Source: Gammaproteobacteria bacterium
GTDB lineage: Bacteria > Pseudomonadota > Gammaproteobacteria > Pseudomonadales > Pseudohongiellaceae
Length of the DNA: 57,282 nucleotides
Assembly: GCA_030427065.1 (NCBI GenBank)
Contig: JAUHWU010000001.1
Location: 1 to 57,282, forward strand
Direction of reading: 5' to 3'
Made by a program: the position numbers and the translations under genes. The notes below the pieces were generated by a model. It saw only the letters and a list, made by a program, of their open reading frames with translations. It did no database searches and had not been told where the DNA came from. This document shows, in pieces, positions 45,453 through 55,668 of this stretch; within the stretch, counting starts at the first letter, position 1, and each line of letters opens with the position of its first letter.

Positions 45453-46205
45453 ATGTCATCAGTAATTGGAGTAATAGGGGGCAGCGGCCTATATACACTT
45501 GACGACAATGAGGCGGCTGAACCAACAGCTTTAATTACCCCCTACAGTGACGAACCGGTAACCGTTTTCACCAGTAACATTGCCAGTCACAATGTAGTGT
45601 TTTTGCCCCGCCATGGCAGTAGCCATGGAACACCTCCCCATCGCATAAATTATCGAGCCAATCTGCATGCCTTGGCTGAGTGTGGCATCGATTTCATTAT
45701 TGCCGTTAATGTTGTGGGAGGGATTTCAGCGCAGATGTCACCGGGAACGATTGTTATTCCGGATCAGATTATTGATTACACATGGGGCAGGGAACATACC
45801 TACTTTGATAGACTTGAAAAACCGGAAAATCACATTGATTTTACCTGGCCCTATGACAAGTCCCTGTCTAAAGTTCTCGCACAGACGACCTTGTCGCTGG
45901 GATTACCGCTGAAATCAGGAGAGCCGGGAGGAGTATATGGCTGTACTCAGGGCCCCAGACTGGAAACTGCCGCTGAAATTACTCGCATGAAAAATGATGG
46001 CTGCGACATTGTCGGTATGACTGCGATGCCGGAAGCAGCCCTGGCGCGAGAGCTGGGCATTGCCTATGCAAGTATAGCCCTGGTGGTAAACTGGGCTGCA
46101 GGTTTGACTCAGGAAACAATCGCTTTCGGGGATATTGCATCTACTCTTGATGAAGGGATGGCAGGCATTAAAAGAGTATTGTTAGCAACAATCGCTGACC
46201 TTTAG
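45453..46205 (+). CDS. S-methyl-5'-thioinosine phosphorylase (MTAP/PNP family)
   Basis: A 250-residue member of the MTAP/PNP phosphorylase family, with phosphate loops GGSGLYTL and RHGSSHGTPPHRINYRAN and the ribose-binding GMTAMPEAALARE. In adenine-specific MTAP the base-binding segment carries Asp; here it reads LVVNWAAG with Asn213, as in 6-oxopurine enzymes. This points to the Pseudomonas-type MTIP, which uses methylthioinosine made by deamination. It recycles the by-product of polyamine synthesis or quorum-signal synthesis. The substrate call is inference from one residue and family. Confidence 0.82.
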   Translation: MSSVIGVIGGSGLYTLDDNEAAEPTALITPYSDEPVTVFTSNIASHNVVFLPRHGSSHGTPPHRINYRANLHALAECGIDFIIAVNVVGGISAQMSPGTIVIPDQIIDYTWGREHTYFDRLEKPENHIDFTWPYDKSLSKVLAQTTLSLGLPLKSGEPGGVYGCTQGPRLETAAEITRMKNDGCDIVGMTAMPEAALARELGIAYASIALVVNWAAGLTQETIAFGDIASTLDEGMAGIKRVLLATIADL

Positions 46206-46213
46206 TTATTGTA

Positions 46214-47134
46214 TCAATCAAAAAAACTGCTTTGCTCCGGCAATTGATAAGGTCTTACTTCCACAATAACCCCAAGTTCGGGATGATCCAGATAATGCAG
46301 TTCATTACTCACCATCGCCCGCATCTGCTCCATAAAAGCAAGGTCTGTAATCGAAAATTGACTGTCGAAACGACGGGTTGATGATGACTTATCAAGAGCA
46401 GGACTATCGGGAAGAGGAGGCAGCTGTCTTGGCGAGTCTGGAGAGTCAGGAGAGCTGCCAGACGGTAATTCTTCCGCGTTGGCAAAAGAAGCCAGCCAGA
46501 GTCTTGCTTCAATATCGACACGATTCACGTCATAACTGAAACGCAAACTGCCTTCCAGTTCATGATGAGTTCCATATTGAGCCCCTCCCTGAACATAAAT
46601 TCCTGTACTTTGTACACGATTCAGCAATGGCTGGCGCCACACCGCATGAAAAAGAAGACGGTGATCAGGAGACTGATCTATCATTTCGTTATATCGCAGA
46701 AATCTGGCTGATTCACGGCCAAGTGCTATGAAGGGGTCACGATTAAAATCGGTGATACGAAAATCGCCACTGGCTGGATAATTTTTCGGCCCAATAAAAT
46801 CAGGAGAACCTGACGACGGTGCCATCGGAGCCTGTTGAACCCCGATCAAGGCATCGGACGGCACAAATGCCGTGTTGTTTTCAACAAAAGGAACCTGGTA
46901 AATCCTGCTTGCAGGAATGAGGGCTCTGGAAGGGTCGTAATAACTTAGCGACATTTTATCTGGAATGACGAGTTCGTTATCCTCATCAGAGCTTTCGTTT
47001 GAAAAAATACTGACTTCAATTTCGTACCAGCGATTTCCGTCATAGCTAAATGTCTGAGCCATAGCGGGAGCGGCAACAAAAAGCGCGTACGCTGCTGCAA
47101 GGATTATGTAGCTGGTAAGTGTGCGTGTATGCAT
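46214..47134 (-). CDS. csiV: CsiV family peptidoglycan-binding protein
   Basis: A 306-residue exported protein with a signal peptide ending PAMAQ (residue about 27). The start of the mature part, RWYEIEVSIFSN, and the later block RFLRYNEMIDQSP...HAVWRQP match the CsiV family (cell shape integrity), described in Vibrio cholerae as an LpoA-dependent PBP1a regulator. The middle contains a Pro/Ser-rich linker (about 223-250). It starts 4 nt after the mfd stop, the common gammaproteobacterial pairing. Confidence 0.85.
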   Translation of the reverse strand: MHTRTLTSYIILAAAYALFVAAPAMAQTFSYDGNRWYEIEVSIFSNESSDEDNELVIPDKMSLSYYDPSRALIPASRIYQVPFVENNTAFVPSDALIGVQQAPMAPSSGSPDFIGPKNYPASGDFRITDFNRDPFIALGRESARFLRYNEMIDQSPDHRLLFHAVWRQPLLNRVQSTGIYVQGGAQYGTHHELEGSLRFSYDVNRVDIEARLWLASFANAEELPSGSSPDSPDSPRQLPPLPDSPALDKSSSTRRFDSQFSITDLAFMEQMRAMVSNELHYLDHPELGVIVEVRPYQLPEQSSFFD

Positions 47135-47138
47135 AAAC

Positions 47139-50100
47139 TCAGGCTACCTCAAGTGGTTCCGGAGTTAAAGTATCCAGTAACTGTTTAACAAATGCGATGC
47201 GCTCACGCGAATCGTCGAGGTCATGCCTGAATTTCAATTCTGTAGGCCCACTTAATGAATAAACCCGGGAGTTATCCTGCACCAGTTTGACAATGGAATA
47301 TGGGTCCACCTCAGTATCATTGTTGAATATTACCTTGCCAAACCTGGCGTTTGCTTCGATCTTTTGTATGCCCAGAAATTCGGAATAGAGTTTAAGCAGG
47401 GTCACTTCAAACAGCAGTTTAGCGGCTTCGGGTAAAAGTCCGAAACGATCTATCATTTCTATTTTCAAGCCATCAAGTTCACGTTTATCAACTGCATTGG
47501 CAATGCGTTTGTACATCATTAAGCGAATATGAACATCAGGCAGATATTGTTCAGGAATAAGAGCGGGTATGTGGAGATTGATTTCCACGCTAGCATGGAT
47601 AGGTCGGTTCAGGTCGGGGTGCTTGCCTTGTCTCATCAACTTTACGGTGTGTTCCAGCATCTCACTATAGAGTGAAAATCCAATGGTCTGGATGTGGCCG
47701 CTTTGTTCATCTCCCAGTAATTCTCCTGCACCACGTATTTCGAGGTCATGACTTGCCAGAACGAAACCGGCTCCAAGGGTATCTGCGGAACCAATAGCAT
47801 CAAGACGTTTTAATGCATCAGCACTCATGGATTTTGGGTGCGGCGTCAGGAGATAGGCATAGGCCTGGTGATGGGAGCGGCCAACTCTGCCACGTAATTG
47901 GTGTAATTGTGCCAGTCCGAACTTATCAGCACGTTCGATAATAATAGTATTGGCTGTAGGGACATCAATGCCCGTTTCTATAATGGTGGAGCAAACCAGT
48001 ACGTTATAGCGGCGATGATAAAAATCCGACATTATTTTTTCCAGGCGGCTTTCCCTGAGCTGACCATGGCCCACACAAACATTCGCTTCAGGTAATAAGG
48101 CACGAATATCATCTGCAGTTTTCTCGATGGTTTTAACCTCATTGTGTAGATAAAACACCTGACCTCCGCGCAATAGTTCACGCTGGATAGCTTCCTTGAG
48201 AAGCGCATCTGAAGACTCACGTACAAAGGTTTTTACTGACAATCTTCTTGCTGGTGGTGTCGCAATGATGGAAAGGTCCCGAATGCCCGACATCGCCATG
48301 TTCAGCGTCCTTGGAATAGGCGTTGCCGTCAACGTAAGAATATCCACATTGGCACGCAGGGATTTCAGTTTTTCTTTTTGACGTACTCCAAATCGATGTT
48401 CTTCATCAATAATCAGCAGTCCCAGATTTTTGTATTTAACATCAGCCTGCAAAAGCTTATGCGTCCCTATAACTATATCAATGGTTCCGGACTCCAGCTC
48501 TTTCAGGTTTTCACCATGCTTTTTGCCACTGACAAAGCGTGACATCAGGCCAATATTTATTGGCCAGTCAGCAAAGCGATCCTTGAAATTATCATAGTGT
48601 TGCTGGGCGAGCAGGGTGGTGGGTACAAGAATTACTACCTGGGTGTTATTACTGACCGCAATGAAAGCTGCGCGGATTGCCACTTCGGTTTTACCAAATC
48701 CTACGTCACCGCAGACAAGGCGATCCATGGCACGTTCACTTTTCAAATCAGCAACAACAGCATCGATAGTTTCTTTCTGGTCTTCGGTTTCTTCAAAAGG
48801 AAAAGCATTGGAAAAAACCCGGTAATCCTCTTCCGGGAGTTTAAAGCTGGTACCTTTTTGTGCTTCCCTGCGCGCATAGACGTCTAGTAATTCTGCAGCT
48901 ACATCAATTACTTTTTCTGCTGCTTTTCGTTTGGCTTTTTCCCACTGATCACTGCCTAACTTGCTCAGCGGCGCATGGTCGGCATCAGCTCCGCTGTATC
49001 GGTTTATAAGATGAAGTGAGGAAACCGGTACATAGAGTTTTGCCTCATCTGCGTATTCAAGCACCAGAAATTCGGTGAGCTGTTCTTCTACCTCAAATGT
49101 TTGTAGACCTCGATAACGACCAATACCGTGATCAATATGAACAACGGGCGCGCCAATATGAAGCTCGGATAAACTCTTGATGATAAAGTCGGCATTATCG
49201 GTAAATTTTCCGCGACGTCTGGGTTGGCTTACATGATCAGCAAATAACTGGCTTTCTGTAATCAGGATATAGCGTGGATCATCCAGCCAGATGCCGTATT
49301 CAAGTGGTGCTACGGTTATGGCCAGCAAGGGCATTTCGGCATTAAATTTTTGCCAGCTATCTATGCTCTCGGCACGAATATTTATAGTTTTTAGTAAATC
49401 CAGCAAGGCTTCACGCCTGCCGGGGGAGTCTGCGCAAAACAGGACAGGAATGCCCGACACTGATTCAAGAAAGCGCTGCAGTTTGTGAAGGGGATTTTCT
49501 TTCTTATGTTCAATATCTATATCAGGAACGGGGAGCACAGGTAACCTTGCCTGGCTGTTTTCTGCCGCTACGGCGCGTAAATTTACCTGAGCATAATTAT
49601 CAAAGGCTGCAAACAGCCGATCTGTGGGGAGAAAAAGTTTCACCGGTTCCAGCAGGGGGCGTTCAGGGTCTACTTTTCGATCTTCAAAACGCAGGTTCAC
49701 GTCATGCCAGAATGACTCTGCAGCGTCATGCACTTCGCCCACTGTAAAGATAGTCGTTTGCTCGGGCAGATAATCAAACAAGCTGCTTAGCCCATCAAAA
49801 AACAGAGGCAAGTAATATTCGATGCCTGCTACTGAATTGCCTTTGGAAATATCTTCATAAAGGGGACATTTTCTGACATCGATATCAAATACTTCGCGGA
49901 AGTTTTGTCTGAACGTGCTGATTCCCTGTTCAGTCAGGGGGAACTCTTTTCCTGGTAACAGTTTTACCGACTGGATCTTATCCCTGGAAAGCTGTGTTTC
50001 GGCATCAAAATGGCGCAGACTTTCAATATCGTCATCAAATAACTCAATTCGGACCGGCTGGGTTCCTCCCATGGGAAAAATATCCATGATGGAACCGCGT

Positions 50101-50603
50101 ACCGCAAACTCCCCATGTTCATAGACTGACTCAACGCAAAGATAACCCGCTGACTCCAGTTCCCGGCGCATGTTTTCCAGATTAAGCTGCTGGCCGACCT
50201 CAAGGCTCAGGCTCATTGACTTTATATAGCTGGCCGGCACCAGTCGGTGCATCAGGGTGCTCACAGGAATAATCAGCAGGGCGTCGCTGGCATCCCTGAT
50301 TTTCGACAATGTGGTGAGACGCTTGGAAATAATATCCTGGTGCGGAGAGAAATTGTCATAGGGAAGTATCTCCCAGTCAGGGAACTCCAGCAGGTCAATC
50401 CTGTCACCACAGAAGAATGCCGTCTCTTGTTGTAAACGCTCAGCTTGTTGGGAGTTTTCAGTAATTACGACAGTTAGGCCGCCGTTTTGCTCTGCGTGGC
50501 TAGCCAATACCAGGCTACCACCGGCACCTGCCATGCCATCCCAACGCTGTTTGTCGCCTGCGCCGCAGAGGCGGGGAAGGTCATGCAATTGCAATTTTTT
50601 CAT
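47139..50603 (-). CDS. mfd: transcription-repair coupling factor Mfd
   Basis: Mfd displaces RNA polymerase stalled at DNA lesions and recruits UvrA. From ATG 50603 it has 1154 residues, with UvrB-like N-terminal domains, the RNA-polymerase-interacting domain (about 475-550), the RecG-like translocase with Walker A GDVGFGKTE and DEEH box, and the C-terminal autoinhibitory domain. A TTG nine codons upstream is less likely. csiV follows in the same transcript, and it is divergent from the GAPDH gene. Confidence 0.96.
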   Translation of the reverse strand: MKKLQLHDLPRLCGAGDKQRWDGMAGAGGSLVLASHAEQNGGLTVVITENSQQAERLQQETAFFCGDRIDLLEFPDWEILPYDNFSPHQDIISKRLTTLSKIRDASDALLIIPVSTLMHRLVPASYIKSMSLSLEVGQQLNLENMRRELESAGYLCVESVYEHGEFAVRGSIMDIFPMGGTQPVRIELFDDDIESLRHFDAETQLSRDKIQSVKLLPGKEFPLTEQGISTFRQNFREVFDIDVRKCPLYEDISKGNSVAGIEYYLPLFFDGLSSLFDYLPEQTTIFTVGEVHDAAESFWHDVNLRFEDRKVDPERPLLEPVKLFLPTDRLFAAFDNYAQVNLRAVAAENSQARLPVLPVPDIDIEHKKENPLHKLQRFLESVSGIPVLFCADSPGRREALLDLLKTINIRAESIDSWQKFNAEMPLLAITVAPLEYGIWLDDPRYILITESQLFADHVSQPRRRGKFTDNADFIIKSLSELHIGAPVVHIDHGIGRYRGLQTFEVEEQLTEFLVLEYADEAKLYVPVSSLHLINRYSGADADHAPLSKLGSDQWEKAKRKAAEKVIDVAAELLDVYARREAQKGTSFKLPEEDYRVFSNAFPFEETEDQKETIDAVVADLKSERAMDRLVCGDVGFGKTEVAIRAAFIAVSNNTQVVILVPTTLLAQQHYDNFKDRFADWPINIGLMSRFVSGKKHGENLKELESGTIDIVIGTHKLLQADVKYKNLGLLIIDEEHRFGVRQKEKLKSLRANVDILTLTATPIPRTLNMAMSGIRDLSIIATPPARRLSVKTFVRESSDALLKEAIQRELLRGGQVFYLHNEVKTIEKTADDIRALLPEANVCVGHGQLRESRLEKIMSDFYHRRYNVLVCSTIIETGIDVPTANTIIIERADKFGLAQLHQLRGRVGRSHHQAYAYLLTPHPKSMSADALKRLDAIGSADTLGAGFVLASHDLEIRGAGELLGDEQSGHIQTIGFSLYSEMLEHTVKLMRQGKHPDLNRPIHASVEINLHIPALIPEQYLPDVHIRLMMYKRIANAVDKRELDGLKIEMIDRFGLLPEAAKLLFEVTLLKLYSEFLGIQKIEANARFGKVIFNNDTEVDPYSIVKLVQDNSRVYSLSGPTELKFRHDLDDSRERIAFVKQLLDTLTPEPLEVA

Positions 50604-50708
50604 AAGTCTCTTTCTGGAGTTAATAGACAATATCAGGCGAAGCCTGGAAGAAATTTAACAGCGCGCAGAGTATGATTCTGCCAGCAAACTATTAACGACC
50701 CCAGATAA

Positions 50709-50737
50709 TGGACTTCTCTTGCGCATCCTTAGATAAT
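50709..50737 (+). promoter_or_regulatory. predicted promoter of the GAPDH gene
   Basis: TGGACT (50709-50714), a 17-nt spacer and GATAAT (50732-50737) would start a transcript near 50744, with a 36-nt leader containing CAGGA. The -10 box is near consensus, the -35 is weaker. It lies between mfd and gap, which are divergent. Confidence 0.4.
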
Positions 50738-50779
50738 ACGCGCCTCATTTTCAACCAGAATTTTACAGGAATTTAAACC

Positions 50780-52252
50780 GTGGAACGACCAAGTGTAGAC
50801 GACTATTTTGGTGACTGGAAAGCACGTGAGGCTCTGGCCCAGGAAATGCTTCCAATCATGGGCAAACTTGAAAATGAAAAGGGGGTGCAGATCTTCCTCT
50901 ATGGTCGCACTCTGAATAACCGTTCGGTGGCTAATATCATGAAGTCCCACCGACGTGTGCGGGAAGTGGCTCGAAACGAACTTTCCGAGTTTGAAAGCAG
51001 CCTGGTGCTCAAAGCCCTGGCAAAACTTCCTCTGTGCCCTGCGCAGATCGATCTGGGAAAACTCACCGTCAGCTATATGGAAGCCCTTGAAAAAGACCCG
51101 GGCGTGGACATTGATACGCTGGTGGCCAGAGAACTTGATCACCTGATTGGCGTTGATTACAAGCCGGTAAATAAGCCTACTGACATCATTCTCTACGGCT
51201 TTGGCCGAATCGGACGTCTTGTAACACGGCTTCTTATTGAGCAAACCGGGAATGGCCAGCTTATGCGGCTGCGAGCAATCGTCGTCAGGAAAGCCGGTGA
51301 CGGTGATCTGGAAAAACGCGTAAACCTGCTGCGCAATGATACCGTACATGGCACTTTTTCAGGCACTGTGCGCATTGACGAAGAAAACAACCGCATTATC
51401 GCCAACGGCAACGTGATCCAGATCATTTACGCCAATTCTCCTGACTCAATTGATTACACTGAGTATGGCATTGAAGACGCACTGGTTATCGATAACACAG
51501 GCATCTGGCGTGATGAAGAAGCCCTTGGGCAACACCTGAACTCGAAAGGCGTTAGCAAGGTCATGCTAACCGCACCGGGCAAGGGAAATCTTAAAAATAT
51601 CGTCTTTGGCATTAATGACAACACTATTACGCCGGAAGACAAGATTATTTCCGCTGCGTCCTGTACCACCAACGCAATTGCCCCAGTGCTTAAACAAATC
51701 AATGACAAGTACGGCATTGTCCACGGACATGTGGAAACTGTGCATGCCTACACCAATGACCAGAACCTGATTGATAATTTCCACAAGGCTGACCGCCGTG
51801 GCCGCAGTGCGCCGCTGAACATGGTGCTGACTGAGACAGGTGCGGCAAAAGCCGTGTCCAAAGCCGTGCCGGAACTGGAAGGCAAGCTGACGGGTAATGC
51901 TGTCAGAGTACCGGTGGCGAACGTTTCAATCGCTATTTTGAACCTTACGCTACTGACCAAATCCAGTGTTGAGGAAATCAATGAGTACCTGAGAAATTTC
52001 GCCCTCTACTCGCCACTGCAAAACCAGATTGGCTATACAGAATCACCTGATGCCGTTTCCAGCGACTTTATTGGCTCGCGCGAAGCTTGCACCGTTGATG
52101 CCACCGCCACCAAGGTGAATGGAAAAAACATGATTCTTTATCTTTGGTATGACAATGAATATGGCTACAGTGCGCAGGTGGTCAGAATGGTCAATATGAT
52201 GGCAGGCGTGAAGTTCCTGACATATCCGGAAAATGTTTTCATGGCCTACTAG
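50780..52252 (+). CDS. gap: glyceraldehyde-3-phosphate dehydrogenase, long form
   Basis: A 490-residue GAPDH with an extra N-terminal domain of about 132 residues before the Rossmann motif YGFGRIGRLV (139-148). The catalytic Cys295 (SAASCTTNA) and His322 (TVHAYTNDQ) are intact. The segment after beta-2 reads AIVVRKAGDGD instead of the acidic end typical of NAD-enzymes (AINDP), hinting at NADP use. This long type occurs in Pseudomonas next to mfd. Start is GTG with CAGGA at good spacing. It may work in gluconeogenesis, but the direction is inference. apbE starts 2 nt after its stop. Confidence 0.92.
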   Translation: MERPSVDDYFGDWKAREALAQEMLPIMGKLENEKGVQIFLYGRTLNNRSVANIMKSHRRVREVARNELSEFESSLVLKALAKLPLCPAQIDLGKLTVSYMEALEKDPGVDIDTLVARELDHLIGVDYKPVNKPTDIILYGFGRIGRLVTRLLIEQTGNGQLMRLRAIVVRKAGDGDLEKRVNLLRNDTVHGTFSGTVRIDEENNRIIANGNVIQIIYANSPDSIDYTEYGIEDALVIDNTGIWRDEEALGQHLNSKGVSKVMLTAPGKGNLKNIVFGINDNTITPEDKIISAASCTTNAIAPVLKQINDKYGIVHGHVETVHAYTNDQNLIDNFHKADRRGRSAPLNMVLTETGAAKAVSKAVPELEGKLTGNAVRVPVANVSIAILNLTLLTKSSVEEINEYLRNFALYSPLQNQIGYTESPDAVSSDFIGSREACTVDATATKVNGKNMILYLWYDNEYGYSAQVVRMVNMMAGVKFLTYPENVFMAY

Positions 52253-52253
52253 A

Positions 52254-53324
52254 ATGAAACAAGCCGACAGTGTTGCCAGCAGGGGACAGTCGGCTTATTT
52301 CGTTGTTGTTTTCAGCTTTTTTTTTATTGCCGCGGTAGTTGTTACCGCAAAATCCACCAGCAATTCTCTACTGGTGCTCAACGGTTATACCATGGGCACC
52401 GGTTACCGCATGCTCCTTCATACTTCATCCCTGGCTTCACATGATTCAAGACGACTGCTGGAATCGGCCATCTTTGACAGGCTTCATAGTCTGGATAAGG
52501 ACATTTTTTCCACTTATGAACCGACATCCGAACTGTCAGTTCTGAACCGCACACCGGTCGGGAAAGCTCTGCGAATCTCTGCCGATCTGGCATACGTAAT
52601 TGAATTCGCCCGACTCGTCCATGAAAAATCAGCAGGGGCATTTGATATCAGCATCAAACCTGTGGTTGATTTATGGGGTTTTGGCGGAGCCGATACCATC
52701 AGGGAAATACCAAGCCAGGCTTTGCTTGAGCAGGCAATGGCACAAATCGATATGAGTGCAGTTGAAGTTGCCGGTAAAGGCAAAAATTATTCTGTGATCC
52801 GACACAAGGCGGTGACTATTGATCTGTCCGCACTGGCCAAAGGCTATGCTGTGGATCAACTGGCCTTGCTACTGGAATCCCTGGGCCATGAAAATTACCT
52901 TGTCGAAGTAGGTGGAGAAGTGGTCAGCAAGGGGCTGCGTCCGGATGGTAATTACTGGCGTGTAGGTATAGAGCGGCCGGTTCAGGATCAGCAGGAACTT
53001 TTTCAGCAGATTAAGGGAAGCTCCGCAAAGGTGGCTATTGCCTCGTCAGGGAGCTATCAGAATTATTTCCTTATTGATGGTCTGCGTTATTCCCATGCCA
53101 TAAACCCGGCTACCGGTTGGCCCGTAAATCATAATCTGGTCTCTGTCACTGTTGTGGGGAGTTCTGCCATGGCTGCGGATGCCTGGGCAACGGCTTTGCT
53201 GATTCTTGGGACAGAAGAAGGCATGGAGCTGGCAAATGCTTTACAATTACCCGTCTTTTTTATTGTTGACGGCAAGACAGGTTTTTCCGGTCTTTCCTCA
53301 GACGCATTCAAAAGATATTTGTAA
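52254..53324 (+). CDS. apbE: FAD:protein FMN transferase ApbE
   Basis: ApbE attaches FMN covalently to Thr or Ser in target flavoproteins, such as NqrB/NqrC or RnfG/RnfD, on the periplasmic side. From ATG 52254 the protein is 356 residues, with an N-terminal hydrophobic signal (about 17-35), no lipobox Cys, GYTMGTGYRM, DLSALAKGYAVD, LVEVGGEVVSKG and the metal-site Asp in MAADAWATAL. It starts just after the gap stop. No nqr or rnf genes are nearby, so the substrate lies elsewhere. Confidence 0.92.
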   Translation: MKQADSVASRGQSAYFVVVFSFFFIAAVVVTAKSTSNSLLVLNGYTMGTGYRMLLHTSSLASHDSRRLLESAIFDRLHSLDKDIFSTYEPTSELSVLNRTPVGKALRISADLAYVIEFARLVHEKSAGAFDISIKPVVDLWGFGGADTIREIPSQALLEQAMAQIDMSAVEVAGKGKNYSVIRHKAVTIDLSALAKGYAVDQLALLLESLGHENYLVEVGGEVVSKGLRPDGNYWRVGIERPVQDQQELFQQIKGSSAKVAIASSGSYQNYFLIDGLRYSHAINPATGWPVNHNLVSVTVVGSSAMAADAWATALLILGTEEGMELANALQLPVFFIVDGKTGFSGLSSDAFKRYL

Positions 53325-53372
53325 ACTACTCAAAGGCTCCCAAGCATTATTCAAAGGGTATTTAATTCAACT

Positions 53373-54812
53373 ATGGCCAAGGCTAAAAAGACTACAGCAA
53401 AGAAAGCACGAAAATCACCAAAACCACATACCAAGTTTGATCTCCTGGTCATTGGCAGTGGTCCTGCCGGGGAAGCTGCCGCAATGAATGCAGCTAAAGC
53501 CGGCAAAAAAGTTGCCATGATCAGTGATGATGCCCGGCCCGGAGGAAACTGCACCTTCCTTGGAACGATTCCTTCGAAAGCTATTCGCTATTCTGTAAAG
53601 CAAGTTATTCATTTCCAGAGCAATCCTCTGCTGCGCGCGCTGGGGGATATGAAAAAAATGACTTTCGAACAGACTCTTGCCCATGCAGAGCGGGTGATGA
53701 GTGAACAAAGTCAATCGAGGCTGGATGCCTATCAGCGCAACAATGTGCCGATATTCCCCGGCGTAGCGAGTTTTATTAATGACCGCCAGGTAGAGCTGGT
53801 GGAAGGCAAAAGCAAAACCCGGCTTGAAGCAGATAATTTCATCATAGCGACGGGTTCAAGACCTTATCGTCCTGCTGTAGTAGATTTTACCCATCCGCTG
53901 GTGTTTGATAGTGACACTATTCTTCAGTTGAAAAGCACCCCGAAGAAAATCACTATTATTGGAGCTGGCGTGATTGGCTGTGAATATGCCTCTATTTTTG
54001 GCGGCATGAAAATTAAAGTTGAGTTGATCAATCCCGCCGAGTCATTACTGTCCTATCTGGACACTGAAATAAGTGATGCGTTGAGCTATCACTTGCAGAA
54101 CATGGGCGTTCGCTGCCGACATGAGGAACACTTTCAGAAGCTTGAATACCATGATGACCATGTGGTGACTTACCTGGAATCCGGGAAGAAAATCAAAAGT
54201 GACATTCTGCTGTGGGCAAATGGGCGTACAGGTAATACCGACCGCCTGAATCTTGCAGCCATTGGTCTTGAAGCTGACGGACGCGGCAGACTTGAGGTCA
54301 ACAATAAATATCAGACGGCGGTAAAGAATGTCTATGCCGCAGGTGATGTGATTGGCTGGCCATCTCTGGCCAGTTCTTCCTATGATCAGGGCAGGGCAGC
54401 CTCAAATGCCATCATAGACCCCGATGAATTTCACTATGTCAAGGACGTCGCCACCGGCATCTATACCATCCCTGAAATCAGTACTGTAGGGTATACCGAG
54501 CAGGAACTGACCAGGAAAAAAATTCCCTATGAGGTTGGCAAGGCGTTTTTCCGGAATATTGCCCGTGCCCAGATTACCGGTGACGAGGTCGGCATGCTGA
54601 AAATCATTTTCCATTTCGACACACTGGAGATTCTTGGTATCCATTGTTTTGGTGACCAGGCTTCAGAAATTGTACATATTGGTCAGGCCATCATGAATCA
54701 GCGTGGCAAGGCCAACACGCTAAAGTATTTTATAAACACGACTTTCAACTATCCAACCATGGCAGAGGCCTACAAGGTGGCTGCTCTGAACGGAATTAAC
54801 AGGTTATTTTAA
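53373..54812 (+). CDS. sthA: soluble pyridine nucleotide transhydrogenase
   Basis: SthA exchanges reducing equivalents between NADPH and NAD, mainly to drain excess NADPH. The 479-residue flavoprotein has FAD-binding [10 protein letters not shown] (28-37), NAD-binding [11 protein letters not shown], and [12 protein letters not shown] where the redox disulfide of relatives is missing its second Cys (Cys60, Thr65), as expected for Sth rather than lipoamide dehydrogenase. A Lys-rich extension of about 20 residues precedes the fold. A weak AU-rich terminator follows. Confidence 0.95.
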   Translation: MAKAKKTTAKKARKSPKPHTKFDLLVIGSGPAGEAAAMNAAKAGKKVAMISDDARPGGNCTFLGTIPSKAIRYSVKQVIHFQSNPLLRALGDMKKMTFEQTLAHAERVMSEQSQSRLDAYQRNNVPIFPGVASFINDRQVELVEGKSKTRLEADNFIIATGSRPYRPAVVDFTHPLVFDSDTILQLKSTPKKITIIGAGVIGCEYASIFGGMKIKVELINPAESLLSYLDTEISDALSYHLQNMGVRCRHEEHFQKLEYHDDHVVTYLESGKKIKSDILLWANGRTGNTDRLNLAAIGLEADGRGRLEVNNKYQTAVKNVYAAGDVIGWPSLASSSYDQGRAASNAIIDPDEFHYVKDVATGIYTIPEISTVGYTEQELTRKKIPYEVGKAFFRNIARAQITGDEVGMLKIIFHFDTLEILGIHCFGDQASEIVHIGQAIMNQRGKANTLKYFINTTFNYPTMAEAYKVAALNGINRLF

Positions 54813-55209
54813 ACAATCGGGGCTGACTGTTCATATAAGGATATCAAACGCCACGCAGGCCTTGATTCCTTTGGTGATTTTCCATAAAAAAACTTGATCG
54901 AAAACACCTGAAAGTGTAAATTGTCACCCCGCTTAAAGCAGTGAAATATTCCAAACTTTAATCTTTTTTTAAGTCTGATTTCCTGCCCACAAATAACGTT
55001 TACAAGATAGTTTGTAATGCACTGATGTAGCTGGTCAGTCAAATTTTTCCTGAAAACATTCAAGAAATTGGCAGTGACCTGGTCTCATAGTGCAGGTTCA
55101 GGTCTAGGGTGCAGTCAAGAGACAGGCACCTGATACTTCCGACAGAATTTAGACGATAGAAAATAGAAGATAAAAGTCAGAAAGCTAAAAATATATAAGG
55201 TTGGCAAGC
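54813..55209 (+). other. intergenic region between sthA and nuoA
   Basis: No gene is visible in this nearly 400-nt gap, and no tRNA T-arm was found although tRNA genes often sit upstream of nuo. A weak hairpin TTAAAG/CTTTAA (54933-54938 and 54956-54961) with T7 at 54964-54970 may terminate sthA. GACCTG/CAGGTC (55076-55081 and 55099-55104) is an inverted repeat in the region where the nuo promoter should lie; I could not fix the promoter boxes. Confidence 0.4.
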
Positions 55210-55668
55210 TTGAATATTGATCTTTTTCCCCTGATTGTTTACGGCGTAATCGTTGTCGGTCTTATTGCAGGTTTCCTGGTATTGTCTGCTTTTCTTGGAC
55301 AAAAACGAAGCGATCACGCGACTGCCGATGTCTATGAATCCGGTGTATTGCCTACCGGTTCGCCCAATATCAAGATTTCTGTTCCTTTCTACCTGACCGC
55401 CATACTCTTCATCATTTTCGATCTTGAAGTGGTATTTCTGTTTGCCTGGGCGATTTCCATTCGTGAAGCAGGCTGGGTCGGATTTATTGAAATTTTCATC
55501 TTTATTGGCATCCTCATCGCCGGCTTGATTTACCTGTGGCGCAGCGGTGCCCTTGAGTGGCGTACCCGTCGCCAGATTGATGACAGAGCTCATCTTGTTG
55601 GAGAGGGCGGTGTTGTTAATGTCGGCAAGGCCGCAATAGCGACTAAAGAAACTGGAGAGCATAAATGA
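55210..55668 (+). CDS. nuoA: NADH-quinone oxidoreductase subunit A
   Basis: A small membrane subunit of Complex I with three hydrophobic helices. Segments [17 protein letters not shown] and [19 protein letters not shown] are diagnostic. No ATG is available: TTG at 55210 has AAGG nine nt upstream, while the TTG at 55201 directly abuts AAGG, so I prefer 55210 (152 residues). It overlaps nuoB by 4 nt (ATGA), a coupled arrangement. It heads the nuo operon. Confidence 0.93.
   Translation: MNIDLFPLIVYGVIVVGLIAGFLVLSAFLGQKRSDHATADVYESGVLPTGSPNIKISVPFYLTAILFIIFDLEVVFLFAWAISIREAGWVGFIEIFIFIGILIAGLIYLWRSGALEWRTRRQIDDRAHLVGEGGVVNVGKAAIATKETGEHK

Noticed and set aside
54813-55209. Possible tRNA gene upstream of nuoA
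   Set aside because: tRNA genes often lie here, and GGTTCAGGTC at about 55095 recalls a T-arm, but the stem does not close and no acceptor or anticodon arm can be drawn.
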